Source: Amphiura filiformis (taxonomy: Eukaryota; Echinodermata; Ophiuroidea; Amphilepidida; Amphiuridae). Taken from it: a DNA stretch of 64,000 bases. Below are positions 58,083 to 64,000 of this stretch, piece after piece. The notes under the pieces are model-generated. The model worked only from the letters and a program-made list of their open reading frames with translations, made no database searches and had not been told where the DNA came from. A program made the translations under genes and the position numbers. Each line of letters starts with the position of its first letter. Position 1 is the stretch's first letter. The stretch spans positions 29,758,848 through 29,822,847 of the forward strand of contig NC_092641.1 of NCBI RefSeq assembly GCF_039555335.1. Direction: 5' to 3'.

Positions 58083-59085
58083 AACACGTAATTCAATGGG
58101 ATTTGACAGCCAGTTTGAAAGCGCCTTCTAGCGGATTTATTGTTGCATTACACAAAGTCTACCCTCAATCAAGTCTCATGATGGTCTATTACACAATTGT
58201 GAAGAGTTACTAGGGGAACTCTCACGCACATGGGATCTGTCTCAGACAATGGCCTAGAAGCCATAACTCGATCAATGCAGGCTGTATAATTGTCATGCTT
58301 GTAAAGATTCAACAACTATCCTATTCAATTGCGATAATTTCTATGCTGCTAACTTGAGCGTCAACATTGTTAGAGCCGCATTTACTTTAATACTATGAAC
58401 ACTGAAGTATGCCAAAGGTGAAAAATATGGTTTTACATAATAAGCGGGTCGTTTTTGAAACCAAATGTTGTAAAAATCCATAGAAATAAATTAGTTTTTT
58501 AATACTACGGGAATTGCGATATAAAACATTTGCCTAATTAGCCCAATTCAGCAATACTTATTTTCCGTAGATTCTAAATACAAATTTATCTTGTGCATAT
58601 TACGCATCAGTGTGCTGCATTTCTAACTTTTCCTTTGAACAAAGGAGCCCGCCAGTCATGCCAGTATGATGGTGTTCTACATCTTTACAACGATAATATT
58701 TTGTATTAATAGTTACATTAGTTTGTACTTGTTTTAAGCCTTAACACGTAATTTTGTTGGACTTGGCAGCCATTTTGAAAAGCGCTCTCTAAATATATGC
58801 CCCCATTATAGTCTTTTTTGAGTCATATAGTAAGCCATTACTAAATAGTTGAAAGAAAACAGACTCAGTTTGCATTCAGTAGTGCATATTTTTAAGCCTT
58901 AACACGTAATTGAATGGGATTTGGCAGTCATTTTGAAAACGCCCTCTAGCGGAGTTTCCCCTGGTTACACAAAGTCTACCCTCCCTTTTTTTTTTTATCA
59001 AGTCTCATGGTCTACTACACAACAGTGAAGAGTGATTTAGTGGACCTCTCACGCACACAGGATCGGCCTCAGACAATGGTCTATA
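58083..59085 (+). repeat. TAACACGTAATTGAATGGGA repeat, three copies
   Basis: 58083-58256 and 58896-59085 are direct repeats, about 80% alike, both running from AACACGTAATT through GGCAG/GACAG, CGCC(C/T)TCTAGCGG, ACACAAAGTCTACCCTC to CTCAGACAATGG. A third shorter copy lies at 58740-58800. Function and family unknown. The rest of 57656-59308 has no recognisable gene. Confidence 0.7.
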
Positions 59086-59405
59086 TCCAACGAGCTAAGT
59101 CATGGTCAGGATTTAATCGCCCATTACTGGGTCCCCGGTTGTGTTGTAAACTTTCATCATTCTTTTGTCTACGTGTAACACGGGTGATTGAATGCAGTTT
59201 AAAATTCCCGCCAAAGACGCATCATTTCACATTTCTGGTAGGGATTTACTCAGCGGGGACCCAGTTATGGCTGCCTTTGAGGTGTAGGAATGCGTTAAAT
59301 TGGATTCCTCTATAGGAATTGGGGGATCAATTCAACCATTGGCGAACAAAAGTTCCAGTTTGGTTGAGAGAACCATCTGTTGCAGCAACACACCTATCTG
59401 TTAGG

Positions 59406-62400
59406 TTAGTCACGGTTGATCACTTCGATCAGAAAGGGACCAGGGGAGTGTTGGATTCCGGTCACTCCTTTGAGGGAAAACGACTTTGAATCATGTGGCT
59501 TCTTGAAGGTGAAATGATGGAGGAGATGAGTGAAGAATATGTAAAGTTCCATTTTGGCAAGATTTTCTCCAATACATATGCGACGACCTGAGGAGTAGAA
59601 CAGAAATTATGTAAAATAATATATGTTAAGGGACCCGAAAGTAAAGATTGGCAAATTAAATTTCAGCAATGAAGCCTCAAGCAAGCTACAGCTAGTTGTG
59701 TTATTTATGTCGTGACAAGACTTTGAGTATTTAAGTTTATTTTAAGAGGTGGGGCATTTTGGATTTGACCCCTAGTGACCGTTAGAGGTCAAGAAAGGTC
59801 AAACAGGGGTAAAAATCTCAAAAGGTATAGTGTGTGATCCGATTTCCCCAAAATTACTTACCATCTAAAATGTATTCTTTACTTACTATTTCTATGGCCA
59901 GCCAATGGCATTTGACATTTTCAACACCTATCTCAGTAGGTAAACACAGTAGATATCCAAAACCATTCTTTTTATGATTTGTGTAAGCTAAACAGACAAT
60001 TTGCCACCAGCTTGTCCAAATCGGACCAAGTTAAAATTTTACAACTGTATATTCAAAACCATAATAGCACAAACTAGAGCTATTCATTTTTGAAACTCTT
60101 TTGAGCAAACGAATAATTTGGTGTATCTGTCGACAAGATTGGATCATTTTCACATTTTTACTTTTTATGAAACAATTATATTAAAAACAGGTCCGTAAAT
60201 AACATTTAAAGCCATAATATTCACAGCTACGCCCTCAATTTTACTCGGATTTCTACTTTTTGCATAATTGTAATACCCAGTGGTGTACTAAAATACCACG
60301 TAAAAGACTAAGCCTGAAGTGCTTCAATAACAGTAAAATTTAACTTAGTATATTAAAACCGGGTCGACCCGGTTGTATTCAGAGTTCATCGATCGACTGC
60401 TTGCTAACATCTCCTGTGGATGTCAGCTTATGTGTGCACATGTCGAACGCGATGCTCCGTGCAGTATTACATGTTATGATCGGCGAGCGTAGTACACGCA
60501 TTGTAGGCCTGGACTGAAATCGCAATTTTCAGTGAAAACAAACATTTAAATTGGAATCTAATCTTTTTGCAAATCACACATTATTGCTTTAACCATTCTC
60601 AAACTTTTTGTCACTCTATGTGTATACCCTCTCTTAACTTGCCAACTCAGGACCCCCCCCCACCCCCAACTAGTAGGTTGCTGAATGAATAGGTGACATT
60701 TTGAACAACAGAGTGCATCATTTGTCATACATGCCAATACAACGGGACAAGAATTGATTAGTGATCGTAGAAAATAAAAACGAACCGAGAAAGAGCACGA
60801 GCCAAGGATTATAGGTGATAAAAAGTAGTGTTTCTTTTGTATTCTTTCAACCAATAGTAGCCCTTGGTTGTATACTCCGGTATACAAACCATCAATCATT
60901 TAAGATGCTATTAAGATGAGCATGGGTTTTGGTAAAATCTTGTAAATAATTTTAGATTTGGAGTTGTTTTAGAGCAGACACTGAGCATTTGTATAAATTA
61001 CTCGTTGTTGTTAACAATGTCCAAGGACAGCTTTGAATATTGTAAAAAGTAATACTCGTAGTAGACATTCAAAAAGATGAGCTGAAAGAAAAGTAATTGT
61101 GGAAGCGCCTGAAGAATATCAATCCCTTTGAAATTACGAATAAAAATCGGCATCATCATTTTGACCCTAACCTGTCAAATACTAATCACTATTCAACCCT
61201 CCCCTTGTCGCACATGAAGCGATGATAAGCCCCCGCAGCAAAAGTAACAGCCGGTCGCCACTGTCGGCTTGTCATCTAACCTTAAAACGTCCTTACCTGT
61301 AGAAAATGGAATCAGTCCTTCCCTTTCTCGCAAACATCTATCTTTATCCAGAAACCTGTCCGGATTAAATTGATCAGGATTCTTGCAGGTATCCGGATCA
61401 TGATGGACTGCCCACAGATTCGACACAACCACACTTCCTTTAGGAATGTAGTATCCATCAATGATAGTGTCATCTCCACAGGAATGGGGTATTCCTAGAG
61501 GGTTGGTGGAGACGATCCGCTGGATTTCAAGAAGCACTGCTGAAGTGAACGGCAACTTGTCCTTATCCGATAATCTGGATTTGTTTGATAATTTGGGTAG
61601 ATGTACATTATAAAGAGAATCGAACATACAAGAAAAACAAAATACTTATGCAAACTGGTGAAGTCTTATACATATGGATAGTTTCGGGGAAAAAGAAAAT
61701 CCGAAGACCATTTCGGTGGGCTGGCCTTTTAGTTGTCTACCGAGTGTCATCTTTAACGCAACTAAATAAAAAAATGTATATTTTTATTCGTCGTTGGGCG
61801 GGATAATCCTTCGCGTATATGTCAATACGACAAACACTCTTGAGACTGCAACTTGTACAAACCAAAATCAGCAAACGCTGCACATGTGTAACAATACCAT
61901 TATGATATTGGGGAAGTACAAGTTTTCGACATGAACACCAAGCGGTCTTAAAGGAAGCTTAGCATATCAACTCTACTCCAGGCAATTGAACACCTGAATA
62001 CAAAACCCACCCACGTCCATACTTTGGCCAAATTGAGGAAAGCATGGGCAACTGTTGCTTATACATCATGTACATATGTTAATATAGGTATAAATGAACA
62101 ACATAATTTTCCCCGCTACATGCGTATATTGCATCCACTCATTTGCATGTAAAACTTATATTGACCAGGTAAGTCTAACTGAAGGAATTGAAATAATTCA
62201 GTTTTTGGTTTTTTTTTATTATTATTTTTTTTTTTTTAGTTTTCTCAAAATCACTTTCCACGGACTTCGGTGGGTTTTGTTTTCATGTATTCAATTTCAA
62301 TAAGGACAAAGGAGTGGACGTTCCTCCAGAATTATGGTATTCAAAATATCCCTGACAAAGTTAATTATCCTATGTTGTTGTTTTTTTCACACAGAAAGTA

Positions 62401-63306
62401 CCGTTATTGACATATTGACACTTCCTGTCAATCATATTGACATACCCTCTTGGCACTTCCTCTCCATCAAGTTGACGTGTCCTCTTGACAGTTGCCCTAG
62501 TGTATACGGCAGAAACCTTTTATTTAGTTAGTTGTTCAGACACTGGCACTCGCTAGAGTACGGAAATCTCAGCTCTCTGAAAAGATTTTATCTAGGGAAA
62601 GATTAAATCCTACTCATCCCTGTTTATTTATTCAGGTACCACTTACCCATAATAACGACATTATTAAAACTACTAGTTTGCGTCTGACGTCACTGTCAAT
62701 CAAACTCTCCACGACCCTGCAATGGTTAATAGTGCGTAAAAGGAAGGTCCATTCATTTGGTGCCAATCGCAAAAAAGTGGTATTGCAGAAAATGGCGAAA
62801 AAATACGTACTTTTACAAGGCAAACAAATAACTTTTCTCGTCATTGTTGACATGGTGTCCCACTATGAAGACCTAACCTTTGAGACAGTTTGTATATTTG
62901 AAGGTGAAAAATCCACCAAAAGGCGCCCTGTTTTACCGCCGTGTTCAGCAACTCATCATCAAGAAACTTGTAAACTAAATGTGTCCGGGATTGTTTGATT
63001 GATAGATGACGTTAGACGCAAACTAGTATTTTAAATTATTTCTTTGATTGTAGGTATTGTTACAGCCCTTAAAAACCCCGTTCAATTCGGGCTCACGGAC
63101 GGCTCTCGTCTCACCTTGGAAGTCGATCACGACCCACAACTGAATCCATCTCCTGCTGAACACGTTTCTGGATCTCCGGATATGCTATCATATATAAAAC
63201 TGACCATCGGAGGGTAGTTGCAGTTGTTTCGGTACCGGCTATAGATGCATCACAGTAACTGGCATGTTTTGGATGTTCACGTGTGACTCACGTCCAACTT
63301 TTTGAG
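59406..63306 (-). pseudogene. Cytochrome P450 duplicate, truncated (CYP2 clan)
   Basis: Two downstream exons are intact and exactly as long as in the gene at 6374-18505: 59406-59587 (RRICIGENLAKMEL heme loop to EVINRD stop) and 61297-61574 (K-helix EIQR, PDRF). Of the next exon only the 3' part survives (63116 to about 63306), ending in GRDRLP and a good donor. Within it four bases are lost near 63240, in the I-helix codons before GTETT, which breaks the frame. The first 460 or so bases of that exon are replaced by about 240 unrelated bases, after which intron 1 similarity resumes near 63548. The first exon would lie beyond the window, if it exists. Not functional as seen. Confidence 0.88.
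62672..63027. mobile_element. CTGACGTCA-type MITE in the P450 duplicate
   Basis: ACTAGTTTGCGTCTGACGTC and (complement of the right end) ACTAGTTTGCGTCTAACGTC. It sits in the same intron as the copy at 10758-11145 of the functional gene, so it was already present before the gene duplicated. Confidence 0.65.
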
Positions 63307-64000
63307 TTCGTAAGATATAGTATTATAAAATTGGAAATTGATATATGGGAGTAGGAATTACCTTGAAAAATGTTTGAAAAAGTACAAGATGCCAGTTATA
63401 TTCCGGTGTGAAACTATCAGACAATATTTTAAACATACAGCACAGCTTCGCAATGAACGAAAATTGTAAAACAAAATCCCCCGGGCAGATTTTTGGCTAT
63501 TTCTCCATCATTTTTACGATCATGCCCAAAAGTGTCTCCTTTTGACATGACACGTCACATATATATAAATATATAAAGAGTTCACACAAAAATAACACCC
63601 CCTATCAAAACAAAAATACAAACAATTTCATTGCATAACTTGACATACATTTCGTTGATTTGCAAAAATTTAAAGACTTGTGAATAAAGGAATCGTTTTT
63701 CAGCCCACCCAAAGTTCTTTCTTATAAAAATCTTTTTGTTTCGGCCAAAAATAATCCCATTTTCCAAAAATGATGCTTTCAGGAAAAGTTGCAGTTTTCA
63801 AAAGCTTGAATATTGTTAAAAGTGGAATGAATTAATGCAAAAAGCTAAAATGGTCAAATATGAGATTAATTTGGTCAAAATCACACACACGTACACGAAC
63901 ATCAGTTTTGGCCTCCTGAGACCGTGGCACCTGGGCATGTGCCCACTCTGCCCTATGGTAAATCTACCCATGGGGCTATGTGTACAAAATAAATCCGCAA
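63307..64000. other. Replacement segment and intron 1 of P450 duplicate
   Basis: 63307-63547 has no counterpart in the functional P450 and replaces most of exon 2. From 63548 to about 63690 it resembles 11980-12110 (TTTCGTTGATTTGCAAAA, ACTTGTGAATAAAGG). The rest to 64000 is AT-rich with nothing recognisable. Confidence 0.5.

Noticed and set aside
62678-62998. 106-residue plus-strand ORF
   Set aside because: It lies wholly within the MITE at 62672-63027, and the related copies do not keep the frame.

Overview
This window looks like AT-rich, repeat-dense genomic DNA of a marine invertebrate animal. Spliced animal-type genes, Penelope-like retroelements and many small foldback/TIR elements support that. 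The frequent TAGGCCTA-like motif and the gene set (SLC46, SLC16 and a CYP2-clan P450) would fit a deuterostome such as an echinoderm or hemichordate, but that is a guess. Nothing prokaryotic is present.

Layout. (1) 1-4281, + strand: the last two visible exons of a monocarboxylate-transporter-like gene (SLC16 type), with one frameshift in a G run; its intron carries several TIR/foldback elements. (2) 4.4-5.4 kb: a tRNA-derived SINE-like sequence and a short Penelope-like relic with inverted terminal copies. (3) 6374-18505, - strand: a complete four-exon cytochrome P450 (495 aa predicted). Its first intron holds a longer Penelope-like element, which is itself interrupted by a mariner-type non-autonomous element. 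(4) 18.5-21.8 kb: intergenic repeats. (5) 21.8-56.3 kb: a segmental array containing an SLC46-type (proton-coupled folate transporter family) gene. Copy 1 (25062-30706) has a frameshift in its last exon. Copy 2 (39513-44297) is intact, 477 aa predicted. Copy 3 is only a scrap of the last exon at 56271-56307. All are on the - strand. (6) 56.4-59.3 kb: a LINE reverse-transcriptase fragment and dispersed repeats. (7) 59406-63306, - strand: a truncated duplicate of the P450, a pseudogene.

Because both the P450 and SLC46 regions are duplicated inside one window, many insertions can be read directly as occupied versus empty sites. This gives target-site duplications without any database: 8 bp for three hAT-like elements, TA for a mariner-like element, and 13-15 bp for three Penelope-like insertions. 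The window is best seen as a small transporter/P450 neighbourhood that grows by tandem duplication and is eroded and marked by non-autonomous transposons. I found no defence system, CRISPR array, rRNA, or convincing intact tRNA.

Exon boundaries were worked out by eye from GT/AG sites and codon phase; family names rest on recognised motifs and general similarity, not on a search.
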